In this document: in pieces, positions 1 to 6,360 of the stretch | Position numbering within the stretch: position 1 is the first letter of the stretch | Layout of the letters: each line of letters starts with the position of its first letter | Assembly (NCBI GenBank): GCA_946480485.1 | Contig: CAMLJW010000063.1 | Location: forward strand, 1 to 16,562 | DNA length: 16,562 nt | Source: an uncultured Streptomyces sp. | GTDB lineage: Bacteria > Actinomycetota > Actinomycetes > Streptomycetales > Streptomycetaceae | Direction of reading: 5' to 3' | The notes under the pieces: generated by a model | The model's input: the letters and a program-made list of their open reading frames with translations, nothing else | Databases searched by the model: none | What the model was told of the DNA's origin: nothing | Position numbers and translations under genes: made by a program

Positions 1-141
1 CGGGTGTCCTCCCCTCTGGTGCACTCTCCCGTCATGTGGTGACCGGCCATGCCCGCCCGGGGAACGAACAGCCCCGGCTCACTGAGGACGCAAGCAAGGC
101 TCAGCGAGTCGGTTGCCCCGTCCGTGACTCTGCCCCCGTGG

Positions 142-387
142 TCACAGACCGGGCGTTTTCATGTGAGCGCGCACAGCCCGGAAGCCGATCACGCCAATGG
201 CCGTGCCCAGGATGAACGACGTGATAGCCAAGGCGAGATGCACCCAGAGGTACGCGGTAGGACTGCCGTTCTCAAACGCGAGACCGCTTGCGTCCTGGAA
301 CAAGTTCTTGGCAAACGTCACCCAGATCACCCACGACCATGCGCCAAAGGCGAGCAGGAACCACGAGACGGGGCGGCTGAGCTTCAT
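142..387 (-). CDS. Small two-helix membrane protein, SCO4848 family
   Basis: An 81-residue protein with two hydrophobic segments, about residues 7-27 and 46-71, joined by a short polar loop containing SGLAFENGSPTAY. The start MKLSRPVSWFLLAFG and the loop match the SCO4848-type membrane proteins found across streptomycetes, whose function is not known. The frame stays open far upstream, to 1224, but only this part looks like protein. ATG at 387 is preceded by AGGA about nine bases away. The gene diverges from the gas vesicle operon and shares the 388-729 intergenic region with it. Positions 1-141, downstream of its stop, show no supported gene; a weak 5-bp GTGAC/GTCAC hairpin lies at about 123-144. 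Family assignment is by recognition; any role is unknown. Confidence 0.82.
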   Translation of the reverse strand: MKLSRPVSWFLLAFGAWSWVIWVTFAKNLFQDASGLAFENGSPTAYLWVHLALAITSFILGTAIGVIGFRAVRAHMKTPGL

Positions 388-729
388 GGGATTGAGTCCT
401 AAGCACTCTGAACTGACTGACTGCGGGTGGGTCGTTCCCTGCCAGTATCCGACCGACAGCCCTACACCCTTGAGGCAGGGGTGTTCAACTGCTCGTTTCC
501 ACAGTCGTTTAGCGCGCCTAACCATGCTCTCGCGAGCGCGTTGGCCGGGCCGGGCCGTCAGCCACGTGTCCTGGCCGGCATCCGTACGCCCCGCGAGAGC
601 ATCATCTCCGAATCCTCGGAGCGGGTTCGTCAAGGCTCGGGAGTGTGAGGAGGTGCGATAGTGGAAACACGCTTGATTGGTGATGTATCCGTACAAAACA
701 CTCACTCTCGTTCGAGAGGAGGAGTGACC
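388..729. promoter_or_regulatory. Divergent intergenic region upstream of gvp operon
   Basis: These 342 bases separate the SCO4848-type gene from the first gas vesicle gene and must hold promoters for both directions. The stretch around 670-700 is clearly poorer in GC than the rest, as expected near a promoter or leader. I could not match convincing -35/-10 pairs for the housekeeping, WhiG or SigB-type sigma factors. A GTG at 661 with its own GGAGGT opens the gvpY frame early, but its codons lack the third-position GC bias of the genes, so it reads as leader. A small hairpin overlaps the gvpY ribosome binding site and is listed separately. Confidence 0.5.
705..724 (+). promoter_or_regulatory. 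Hairpin overlapping the gvpY ribosome binding site
   Basis: CTCTCG at 705-710 and CGAGAG at 713-718 form a perfect inverted repeat with a two-base spacer, or a 5-bp stem with a GTTC loop. The right arm runs straight into the purine-rich Shine-Dalgarno sequence GAGGAGGAG (716-724), five bases before the ATG at 730. CACTCTC (703-709) can also pair imperfectly with GAGGAGTG, which would cover the whole ribosome binding site. The pairing is seen in the sequence; control of translation is inference. Confidence 0.4.
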
Positions 730-1251
730 ATGAACGGTCAGGTGGGTCTGGCCCTCGCCGGCGGTTACCTCATGGGGCGCCGTCACAAGATGCGGTTGGC
801 GTTGACACTCGCTGGTATGGCGGCCGGAAGGCGGCTCGCGTCGGGGAGGCCTACGGCGGGGCTGGGGCAGGCGAAGTCCTCCGAGCTCGGCAAGCTCACC
901 AAGGAAGTCCGCGGCCAGCTGGTCTCCGCGGGGCGGACGGCGGCCGTATCGGCGGCCAGCCAACGGATCGACGCGCTGAGTGACCGCCTGGAGGCGCGGG
1001 CCACGTCGCTGCGTGCGGCTCCGGGTGAGTCGGAGGCGGAGGAGGAGCCGCCCGAGAGGCCGACCCGGAAGACGGCCCCGGAGAGGGAGAAGACGCGGGA
1101 CACGGAGGGCGAGGGCGGCGAGCGGAGGTCCAAGGCGCAGGCCAGGGAACCAGCGCGCGCGCATCCCGTCAAGCACAAGTCGAGTGACCGTCCGGCCGCG
1201 GCCAAGAAGAAGACAGGTGCCCAAGGGCCTGCGCGGCGAAGCCGAGGGTGA
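730..1251 (+). CDS. gvpY: Gas vesicle accessory protein, GvpY-like
   Basis: A 173-residue protein opening the gas vesicle operon. The first 40 residues are glycine- and alanine-rich and partly hydrophobic (MNGQVGLALAGGYLMGR, then KMRLALTLAGMAAGRRL). This is followed by a helical segment (about 50-95) and a highly charged C-terminal half rich in Lys, Arg and Glu. This architecture fits the small protein between gvpG and gvpZ in other Streptomyces gas vesicle clusters, which I know as GvpY; the name is given from memory. Its biochemical role is unknown. ATG at 730 is chosen over GTG at 661 because GAGGAGGAG precedes it and coding-type codon bias starts there. It ends five bases before the next start, so the two are probably translated together. 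Confidence 0.6.
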   Translation: MNGQVGLALAGGYLMGRRHKMRLALTLAGMAAGRRLASGRPTAGLGQAKSSELGKLTKEVRGQLVSAGRTAAVSAASQRIDALSDRLEARATSLRAAPGESEAEEEPPERPTRKTAPEREKTRDTEGEGGERRSKAQAREPARAHPVKHKSSDRPAAAKKKTGAQGPARRSRG

Positions 1252-1256
1252 GGGCT

Positions 1257-2294
1257 ATGGCAGAGGAAACGGATGGCCAGCGTAAGGGCGGGCTCGGAAC
1301 TCTCACCAAGGAGCTGCCCACTGAACGGCTGGTCAAGGACATGCAGGACGTCCTGCTCGCATTGGGGGAGAAGGCGCTGAAGTCGGTGACCTCCGGCGGG
1401 CAGGGCGGTGGGACCTCGTTCAAGGTGCCGGTGAAGCCCCTGGTGAAGGCGGGGCTGCATCAGGTAACCGATATGGCCAAGGAAAAGGCGAAGGAGGCCG
1501 TCCCGGGCCTCGGAGGTGAGGCCAAGGGCAAGGGCGGCGTCAAGAGCAAGAAACTCAAGGTCACCAACATCGTCGAGCAGATCGACGTGGGCGTGCCACT
1601 CCCGCTTGCCTACGACCAGTGGACCCGGTTCGAGGACTTCCCTGACTTCATGAAGAAGGTCGAGGACGTCGAGCAGGAGACCGACACGGAACTGGAGTGG
1701 ACGGCGAAGATCTTCCTCTCCCGCCGGAAATGGCACTCCGAGATCGTCGAGCAGGTGCCCGACCAGCGGATCGTCTGGAGGTCGAAGGCGGCGAAGGGCT
1801 ATGTGGACGGCGCGGTCACCTTCCACGAGGTGACGCCCGACCTCACCAGGATTCTGCTGGTCCTTCAGTACCACCCGCAGGGTTTCTTCGAGTACACGGG
1901 AAATCTCTGGCGGGCACCGGGCCGCCGGGCGCGGCTCGAGTTGAAGCACTTCCGTCGTCACGTCATGTCCGAGGTACTGCTCAGCCCTCACCCCGACGAG
2001 GAGATCGAGGGCTGGAGGGGCACGATTCACGACGGCGAGGTCGTCAGTGAGGAGGAAGAGGGACAAAAGCAGCGGGCCGAGGGCGAGGAGGAAGAGCCTC
2101 GCGCTGAGGAAGAGGACGAGGACCGAGAAGACGAGGAAGAGGACGAGGAGGACCAAGAAGACGAGGAAGAGGGCCGCGAGGAGTCCGAGTACGAGGAGGA
2201 GTACGAGGACGACGAGGCAGACGCCGAGTTCGAAGTGGAGCCCGATGAGGAGCCCGATGACGATGAGAAGCCGAAGCGGCGCGCCCGTCGCTGA
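1257..2294 (+). CDS. gvpZ: Gas vesicle accessory SRPBCC protein with acidic tail, GvpZ-like
   Basis: A 345-residue protein in three parts. Residues 1-95 are helical and Lys-rich (LGTLTKELPTERLVKDM). Residues about 99-255 form a START/SRPBCC (polyketide cyclase-like) domain, with motifs VGVPLPLAYDQWTRFEDFP, EWTAKIFLSRRKWHSEI and QRIVWRSKAAKGYVDGAVTF. Residues about 260-345 are an almost uninterrupted Glu/Asp tail ending in a basic KPKRRARR. SRPBCC folds bind hydrophobic ligands in a deep pocket; no catalytic residues can be named. Position in the cluster supports the Streptomyces-specific gvpZ. ATG at 1257 follows GAGGGTGAGGG; a GTG at 1248 overlapping the gvpY stop is the alternative. It could act as a chaperone for the very hydrophobic shell protein, but that is inference. 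Confidence 0.68.
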   Translation: MAEETDGQRKGGLGTLTKELPTERLVKDMQDVLLALGEKALKSVTSGGQGGGTSFKVPVKPLVKAGLHQVTDMAKEKAKEAVPGLGGEAKGKGGVKSKKLKVTNIVEQIDVGVPLPLAYDQWTRFEDFPDFMKKVEDVEQETDTELEWTAKIFLSRRKWHSEIVEQVPDQRIVWRSKAAKGYVDGAVTFHEVTPDLTRILLVLQYHPQGFFEYTGNLWRAPGRRARLELKHFRRHVMSEVLLSPHPDEEIEGWRGTIHDGEVVSEEEEGQKQRAEGEEEEPRAEEEDEDREDEEEDEEDQEDEEEGREESEYEEEYEDDEADAEFEVEPDEEPDDDEKPKRRARR

Positions 2295-2325
2295 CGACCT
2301 CTCGTCCGGGAAGGGGTGAAGTGCC

Positions 2326-2763
2326 GTGACTGTGGCAAGCCAGCAGGGCGGAGCCCTGAGTCGGCCCAGCGCCAGCGGCCTCGCCGACGTGGTCGATCTG
2401 ATCCTCGACAAGGGCTTGGTCGTCGACGCCTATGTGCGCGTGTCCCTGGTGGGGATCGAACTGCTGACGGTGGACGCCCGCGTCGTCGTCGCCAGCGTGG
2501 ACACGTATCTGCGGTTCGCCGAAGCCGCGAACCGACTCGACATCGCCCGGTCCGGCACCGAGACCAAGGGGCTGCCCGACCTGATGAACCAGCTGCAGGA
2601 AGGCGGCGGACGTCAGAAGACCCGCGGCGCGCTGGAAGGCGTCAAGGACACGGTCACCGACCTGCTGGGGGGCGGGGACGAGGACGAGGACCCATACGAG
2701 GAGGAGGCCGACGAGGAAGAAGAGGCGCCCCGGCGCAGGAAGAGGAGTAGGGAGCGCGAGTGA
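2326..2763 (+). CDS. gvpA: Gas vesicle major structural protein GvpA
   Basis: GvpA polymerises into the ribbed, gas-permeable protein shell of the vesicle. Residues about 18-69 contain the classic core: [39 protein letters not shown] and [15 protein letters not shown]. This is the amphipathic helix / beta-hairpin / helix signature, closer to GvpA than to GvpJ or GvpM because of the [15 protein letters not shown] strand. At 145 residues it is about twice the 70-75 residues of cyanobacterial or haloarchaeal GvpA. The extra C-terminus has a helix (about 82-115), an acidic run (118-133) and a basic end ([10 protein letters not shown]). Longer GvpA is usual in Streptomyces. The GTG start at 2326 lies 31 bases after gvpZ, behind GGAAGGGG. 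Confidence 0.93.
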   Translation: MTVASQQGGALSRPSASGLADVVDLILDKGLVVDAYVRVSLVGIELLTVDARVVVASVDTYLRFAEAANRLDIARSGTETKGLPDLMNQLQEGGGRQKTRGALEGVKDTVTDLLGGGDEDEDPYEEEADEEEEAPRRRKRSRERE

Positions 2764-3575
2764 TGACGGCCGAGGACGTGACCGCCTGCTACGTGTACGG
2801 AGTCGTGCCGGCCGACCGTACGGACGATGCGGTGGTCGAAGACCTGCGCCCGGTCGGCGATCCGGAGTTCCGGGTGGGCTTCGTACGCCATGGCGGCCTC
2901 GCCGCCCTGGTGAGCGAGGTACCCACCGACAAGGCGATCGGCACTCCCGACGATCTGCGCGCTCATGCCCGTGTGCTGGACGCCATGGCCGCCGCCGACT
3001 CTCCCGTGCTGCCGTTCCGCTTCGGCACGGTGCTCGGGGACACCGGCGCGGTGGTCGACGAGTTGCTGACCGAGGGCCGTGAGGACTTCTCCCAGGCCCT
3101 CGAACGGCTCCGGAGCAAGGCGCAGTTCACGCTCAGGGCGCAGTACGTACGGGATGCGGTGCTGCGAGAGGTGCTGGACGAGCAGGAGGAGGTCCGGCGA
3201 CTCCGGCACGAGCTGGCCGCCCTTCCGGAACAAGCCGGGTACGAGCAGCGGGTCCGGTTGGGGGAGCTGATTGTGAACGCCATCGAGGCCAAGCGGCAGA
3301 CGGACTTCCAGGAGGTGGCCCAGCGGCTGGAACCGCTGGTGCACGCCATGTTCTCGACGGAGCCGGCGGCCGCCGAAGGGCTGGTCACCGCCTCCTTCCT
3401 GATCGAGGACAGACAGCGAGAGGCGTTCGAGAAAGCCGTCGAGGAACTTGCCGAGCAGTGGCGGAACCGGGTCGAGATGCGTCTGCTCGGACCGATGGCC
3501 CCGTACGACTTCGTGGGTGACGCGCTCAGCGCCGACAAGGAAGTCGCAGCGACAGCCGGCGAGGGAGGCGGCTAG
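2763..3575 (+). CDS. gvpF: Gas vesicle assembly protein GvpF
   Basis: A 270-residue member of the GvpF/GvpL family, cytoplasmic assembly factors that bind GvpA and are needed early in vesicle formation. It opens with a beta-rich TACYVYGVVPAD strand, carries the family motif VLPFRFGTV (about 83-90), a long central helical segment (about 105-195), and ends with the second conserved motif LLGPMAPYDFV (about 241-251). It sits directly behind gvpA, as gvpF does in other actinomycete clusters, which is why I call it F and the copy at 4872 L. ATG at 2763 shares one base with the gvpA stop; a GTG at 2760 immediately before it is an equally placed alternative start. Confidence 0.9.
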   Translation: MTAEDVTACYVYGVVPADRTDDAVVEDLRPVGDPEFRVGFVRHGGLAALVSEVPTDKAIGTPDDLRAHARVLDAMAAADSPVLPFRFGTVLGDTGAVVDELLTEGREDFSQALERLRSKAQFTLRAQYVRDAVLREVLDEQEEVRRLRHELAALPEQAGYEQRVRLGELIVNAIEAKRQTDFQEVAQRLEPLVHAMFSTEPAAAEGLVTASFLIEDRQREAFEKAVEELAEQWRNRVEMRLLGPMAPYDFVGDALSADKEVAATAGEGGG

Positions 3576-3577
3576 CC

Positions 3578-3829
3578 ATGGGGCTGTTCACGGGGCTGGT
3601 CACCCTGCCGCTGGCCCCTGTCCGGGGCATCGCGTGGATCGCTGAGCAGATCCACCAGCAGGCGATGCGGGAGCTGGCGGACCCCGCGGTGATCCAGCAG
3701 CGCCTGGATGAGGTCGCGGCGGCACGGGAGTCCGGAGAGATCAGCGAGGAGGAGGCGGCCGAGCGGGAGAGCGAACTGGTCAGTCGACTGCTCGACGGCG
3801 GACAAGCCGCCGGGGGCGTGGAGGTGTGA
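3578..3829 (+). CDS. gvpG: Gas vesicle protein GvpG
   Basis: An 83-residue protein of the GvpG family. The amphipathic N-terminus MGLFTGLVTLPLAPVRGIAW is followed by a charged helix (EQIHQQAMRELADPAVIQQR) and the GEISEEEAAERE segment that typifies GvpG. GvpG works with GvpF/L in gas vesicle assembly; its exact role is unsettled. Length is normal for the family (about 80-90). It begins two bases after the gvpF stop, behind GGGAGGCGGCTAGCC, and is followed three bases later by gvpO, so it is tightly coupled on both sides. Confidence 0.9.
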   Translation: MGLFTGLVTLPLAPVRGIAWIAEQIHQQAMRELADPAVIQQRLDEVAAARESGEISEEEAAERESELVSRLLDGGQAAGGVEV

Positions 3830-3832
3830 GGC

Positions 3833-4354
3833 GTGCCCCGGGAGGAACGGGACGAAAGCGAACACCGTCAGCGGCGTTCCCGGGCCGTTCGGACGGAGCG
3901 CTCCCGTGACGGCCGTGACGAGGGCTCGGGCGCGGGCGCGGGTGAGCACGGCGGGCACGGCGGGGAGCGCTCCCGCGAACATCGCGAAGAGCGTGCGGAC
4001 CGCTCCCGTGAGCAGCACCTCAAGGACCGCGAAGAACAACGCGAGGATCACGGGCGGCGCGAGGAGCCGCGCCGCCGCCCGTCGCGGGGTCCCAAAGCTG
4101 ACGCCCGCGAGGTCGCCAGGAGCGCTGCGCAGCATGTGCAGCTGCTCACCGGTAAGGACCCGGAAGGCGTGACCTCGCTGGAGCGCGAGGAAGACGGCTG
4201 GCTCGTCGGCGTCGAGGTGGTGGAGAGCCACCGGATCCCGGACTCCACCGACATCTTGGCCGAATACCGCGTCCGGCTCGACACGCAGGGCGACCTCGTC
4301 TCGTATCGCCGTGCCCAGCGCTACTACCGGGGCCGCTCTGAGGAGGGCGAATGA
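3833..4354 (+). CDS. gvpO: Gas vesicle protein GvpO with long charged N-terminus
   Basis: A 173-residue protein. Residues about 92-170 form the GvpO domain: VARSAAQHVQLLTGKDPEGV, DGWLVGVEVVESHRIPDSTD, ILAEYRVRLDTQGDLVSYRR and RYYRGR. GvpO is required for gas vesicle formation in haloarchaea, and the family is common in actinomycete clusters. Residues 1-90 are a low-complexity Arg/Glu/Asp/His segment with recurring RSR(D/E) units (about 14-17, 23-26, 46-49, 57-60). This extension is probably disordered. The GTG start at 3833 lies three bases after gvpG, and the stop overlaps the gvpJ start by four bases (ATGA). In S. coelicolor, as I remember it, gvpO is first in the cluster; here it lies between G and J. 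Confidence 0.86.
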   Translation: MPREERDESEHRQRRSRAVRTERSRDGRDEGSGAGAGEHGGHGGERSREHREERADRSREQHLKDREEQREDHGRREEPRRRPSRGPKADAREVARSAAQHVQLLTGKDPEGVTSLEREEDGWLVGVEVVESHRIPDSTDILAEYRVRLDTQGDLVSYRRAQRYYRGRSEEGE

Positions 4355-4875
4355 GCCAGAGTTCCGACTGGAACCTTCCGAGCCGCCGCGAGGGCGGCGC
4401 GCGTGAGCCCGCCACCAGCACCGCACCGTCGAGCCTGGCCGACATCCTGGACCGCATTCTGGACAAGGGCATCGTCATCGTCGGCGACATCCAGGTCAAT
4501 CTGTTGGACATCGAACTGCTGACCATCAAGATCCGGCTGCTGGTCGCCTCCGTGGACCGGGCCCGCGAGATGGGCATCGACTGGTGGGAGCACGACCCCA
4601 GCCTCTCGTCCCGGGCCAGGAACGCCGGGGACGCCTTGGACGAGAACGAGCGGCTGCGGCGGCAGATCGCCGAGCTGGAGCGCGACCGCGACGACGCACG
4701 GCGGCGCGGCCGGCCGGGGGCGGAACCGCAGAGTGTGGAGCCGGAGGGGGAACTGGAGAGCGACGAGGCGGAGAGCGAGGAGAGCGAGGTGTTCGAGGAC
4801 GAGGAACCGGACGAGGAACCCGAAGAGGAGTTGGCGGAGGAGCCCGAGTACGAGCCCGAGGAGGAGGGGACGTGA
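4351..4875 (+). CDS. gvpJ: Gas vesicle minor structural protein GvpJ
   Basis: A 174-residue GvpA-family protein. The core (about 28-85) reads LADILDRILDKGIVIVGDIQ, VNLLDIELLTIKIRLLVAS and VDRAREMGIDWWEHDPSLS. The GDIQVNLLDIELLTI strand and the MGIDWWEHDP tail are typical of GvpJ rather than GvpA. GvpJ is a minor shell or nucleation component. After the core come a short predicted coiled coil (about 96-118, ENERLRRQIAELERDRDDA) and a Glu/Asp-rich tail (about 128-174). The ATG at 4351 overlaps the gvpO stop, and the stop overlaps the gvpL start, each by four bases. Confidence 0.9.
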   Translation: MSQSSDWNLPSRREGGAREPATSTAPSSLADILDRILDKGIVIVGDIQVNLLDIELLTIKIRLLVASVDRAREMGIDWWEHDPSLSSRARNAGDALDENERLRRQIAELERDRDDARRRGRPGAEPQSVEPEGELESDEAESEESEVFEDEEPDEEPEEELAEEPEYEPEEEGT

Positions 4876-5693
4876 CCGAACCGCTCGCCACCTGGCTGTA
4901 CGCCGTGACCTCCGCCGAAGACGCGGGCGCCGGTCCGCTGAAGGGGCGTACGGGCATCGCGGGCGAGCCGGTGCGTGTCATCGGGGGCGCGGGCCTGGCC
5001 GCCGTCGTCGGTTCCGTACCGCTGAAGGACTTCGACGACGACGCGATGCACGAGCATCTGCAGGACCTGCGCTGGCTGGAAGGGTCGGCACGGGCCCACC
5101 ATCAGGTCATCGGTGAGGCGTCCCGTCGCGGCCCCGTCATTCCGCTGCGCTTCGGGACCCTCTTCCACGACGACGACCGCGTACGCGCCATGCTCGTGGA
5201 CCGGAAGGCGGACCTCGCCGTGGCGCTGGAGCGGGTGGCCGGACGGACGGAGTGGGGCGTGAAGGCGTTCGCCGATCCCAAGGCCTTTCTGCCGGACTCG
5301 TCCGAGGAGCCGGGCGAGGGCGGCGGCGAGAAGCCCGGCACCGCGTATCTGCTGCGCCGCCGCGCCCAGCGGGAGCAGAAGGAGACCGCGCATCTGCGCG
5401 TCACCCGGCAGGCCGAGGAGATTCACGCCGCCCTGTCGGAGCCGTCCGTGGAGGGCGCCGTGCACCCACCGCAGGACGCCGCGCTGGCCGCGTACGAGGG
5501 CTGGATGATCCTCAACAACTCCTACCTCGTGCCCGACGAGCGTGTTGCGGACTTCACCGCCCTGGTCTCCGACCTCGGGCAGCGTTTCCCGGGGGTCGGA
5601 CTTGAACTCAGCGGGCCGTGGCCGCCGTACTCCTTTACCGCGTTGCCGGTGTCGGAGCACGAGACGGGAGGCCTGGGGAGCGAGGAGCGGTGA
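4872..5693 (+). CDS. gvpL: Gas vesicle assembly protein GvpL
   Basis: A 273-residue second GvpF/GvpL-family protein. Family motifs are visible: TWLYAVTSA at the start, VIPLRFGTLF (about 89-98), GWMILNNSYLVP (about 210-221) and the C-terminal ELSGPWPPYSF (about 245-255). The insert at about 141-157 (SSEEPGEGGGEKPG) is low-complexity and separates the two domains. GvpL is thought to recruit several other Gvp proteins during assembly; it is called L because it follows gvpJ. The GTG start at 4872 forms GTGA with the gvpJ stop. The frame is open upstream into gvpJ, but that stretch is a shadow of gvpJ. Confidence 0.9.
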   Translation: MTEPLATWLYAVTSAEDAGAGPLKGRTGIAGEPVRVIGGAGLAAVVGSVPLKDFDDDAMHEHLQDLRWLEGSARAHHQVIGEASRRGPVIPLRFGTLFHDDDRVRAMLVDRKADLAVALERVAGRTEWGVKAFADPKAFLPDSSEEPGEGGGEKPGTAYLLRRRAQREQKETAHLRVTRQAEEIHAALSEPSVEGAVHPPQDAALAAYEGWMILNNSYLVPDERVADFTALVSDLGQRFPGVGLELSGPWPPYSFTALPVSEHETGGLGSEER

Positions 5694-5887
5694 CGCGCGC
5701 GGTCGAGCAGCGCGAGGTGGCCCTGGTCGACCTGCTCGACCGGGTGCTGGCCGGAGGCGTCGTGATCACCGGGGAGATCACCCTGTCCATCGCTGATCTC
5801 GACCTGGTACGCATCTCACTGCGGGCGCTGATCGCTTCGGTACGCGCGGAGGGCGGCGAGGCTGATGACGACCGGTCGCCGGCCTGA
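5690..5887 (+). CDS. gvpS: Gas vesicle GvpA-family minor protein GvpS
   Basis: A 65-residue protein with a GvpA/J/M-type core: VALVDLLDRVLAGGVVITGE, then ITLSIADLDLVRISLRALIA. The pattern helix / GVVITGEITLSIADLDLV strand / helix matches the short GvpA paralogue called GvpS in Streptomyces (comparable to GvpM elsewhere). It is probably a minor shell or nucleation protein. The GTG start overlaps the gvpL stop by four bases, and its 3' end overlaps gvpK by 23 bases, so expression is tightly coupled to both. Confidence 0.85.
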   Translation: MTRAVEQREVALVDLLDRVLAGGVVITGEITLSIADLDLVRISLRALIASVRAEGGEADDDRSPA

Positions 5888-6254
5888 CAACCACGACCGC
5901 CGCGCGGACGACCACCGGACCGACGACTGTCGGACCGACGACCGCCGGTCCGACGACCGCCGGACCGAAGGAAGCCGTCTCCCCCGGCGACTGGAGCTGG
6001 ACCAGGAATCGGCGCGGCGGAGCCTGGCAGGCCTGGTAATGACCGTCGTGGAACTGCTCCGCCAGCTGATGGAGCGGCAGGCGCTGCGCCGGATCGACCA
6101 GGGCGACGTCAGCGACGAGCAGATCGAGCAGGTCGGGCGGACCCTGATGGCGCTGGAGGAGCACATGGCCGAACTTCGCGAGCACTTCGGCCTCACCGAG
6201 GACGACCTGAACATCGACCTGGGCCCACTGGGTCCGCTGCTCCCACGTGATTGA
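5865..6254 (+). CDS. gvpK: Gas vesicle protein GvpK with repeat-bearing N-terminus
   Basis: A 129-residue GvpK. Residues about 41-126 are the family domain: RLELDQESARRSLAGLVMTV, VELLRQLMERQALRRID, SDEQIEQVGRTLMALEEHM and FGLTEDDLNIDLGPLGPLL. GvpK is a conserved cytoplasmic protein of most gas vesicle clusters, needed for assembly in haloarchaea. The N-terminal 40 residues are extra and contain four tandem DD(H/C/R)R(T/S) units (15-34) encoded by a 15-bp repeat. ATG at 5865 lies inside the end of gvpS, preceded by a weak GGGCGGCGAGG. A shorter form starting inside the frame would lack the repeat. It is the last gene of the operon. Confidence 0.9.
   Translation: MTTGRRPDNHDRRADDHRTDDCRTDDRRSDDRRTEGSRLPRRLELDQESARRSLAGLVMTVVELLRQLMERQALRRIDQGDVSDEQIEQVGRTLMALEEHMAELREHFGLTEDDLNIDLGPLGPLLPRD
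5907..5966 (+). repeat. Four tandem 15-bp repeats inside gvpK
   Basis: Four contiguous in-frame units GACGACCACCGGACC, GACGACTGTCGGACC, GACGACCGCCGGTCC and GACGACCGCCGGACC start at 5907, 5922, 5937 and 5952. They encode Asp-Asp-X-Arg-Thr/Ser. Units three and four differ by one base, so they probably arose by recent slippage or unequal exchange; copy number may vary between strains. Confidence 0.92.
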
Positions 6255-6261
6255 CCCCGCG

Positions 6262-6360
6262 CTGGGCTGCGCCCCCGGACCCCTCGGGGCGCTGAGCGAA
6301 GAGTCGTAGACGGGGCTGCTGGTCGTTCGTGGCCGGTCGCGCAGTTCCCCGCGCCCCTGA
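6262..6360. repeat. Sequence resembling a common Streptomyces intergenic repeat
   Basis: The stretch between gvpK and sdhB includes GCTGCGCCCCCGGACCCC and, at about 6333-6358, GCCGGTCGCGCAGTTCCCCG followed by CGCCCC. I recognise this wording from many unrelated Streptomyces intergenic regions, usually next to hairpin terminators. It has no coding character. Recognition is from memory and was not searched. Confidence 0.45.

Noticed and set aside
661..729. Earlier GTG start for gvpY with GGAGGT
   Set aside because: The ribosome binding site is good, but the 23 codons lack the GC3 bias of the gene, and ATG 730 has an equally strong site.
142..1224. Minus-strand frame of 360 codons across the gvp promoter region and gvpY
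   Set aside because: Only its last 81 codons look like a protein (the SCO4848-type gene). The rest is Arg/Pro/Leu-rich antisense of gvpY and the leader.
783..2411. Minus-strand frame of 542 codons opposite gvpY, gvpZ and gvpA
   Set aside because: It mirrors the acidic tail as Leu/Val runs and has no family motifs; an antisense shadow caused by high GC3.
4584..4871. 96-codon N-terminal extension of gvpL
   Set aside because: It overlaps gvpJ in another frame, is Arg/Gly-rich, and precedes the recognised GvpL start.
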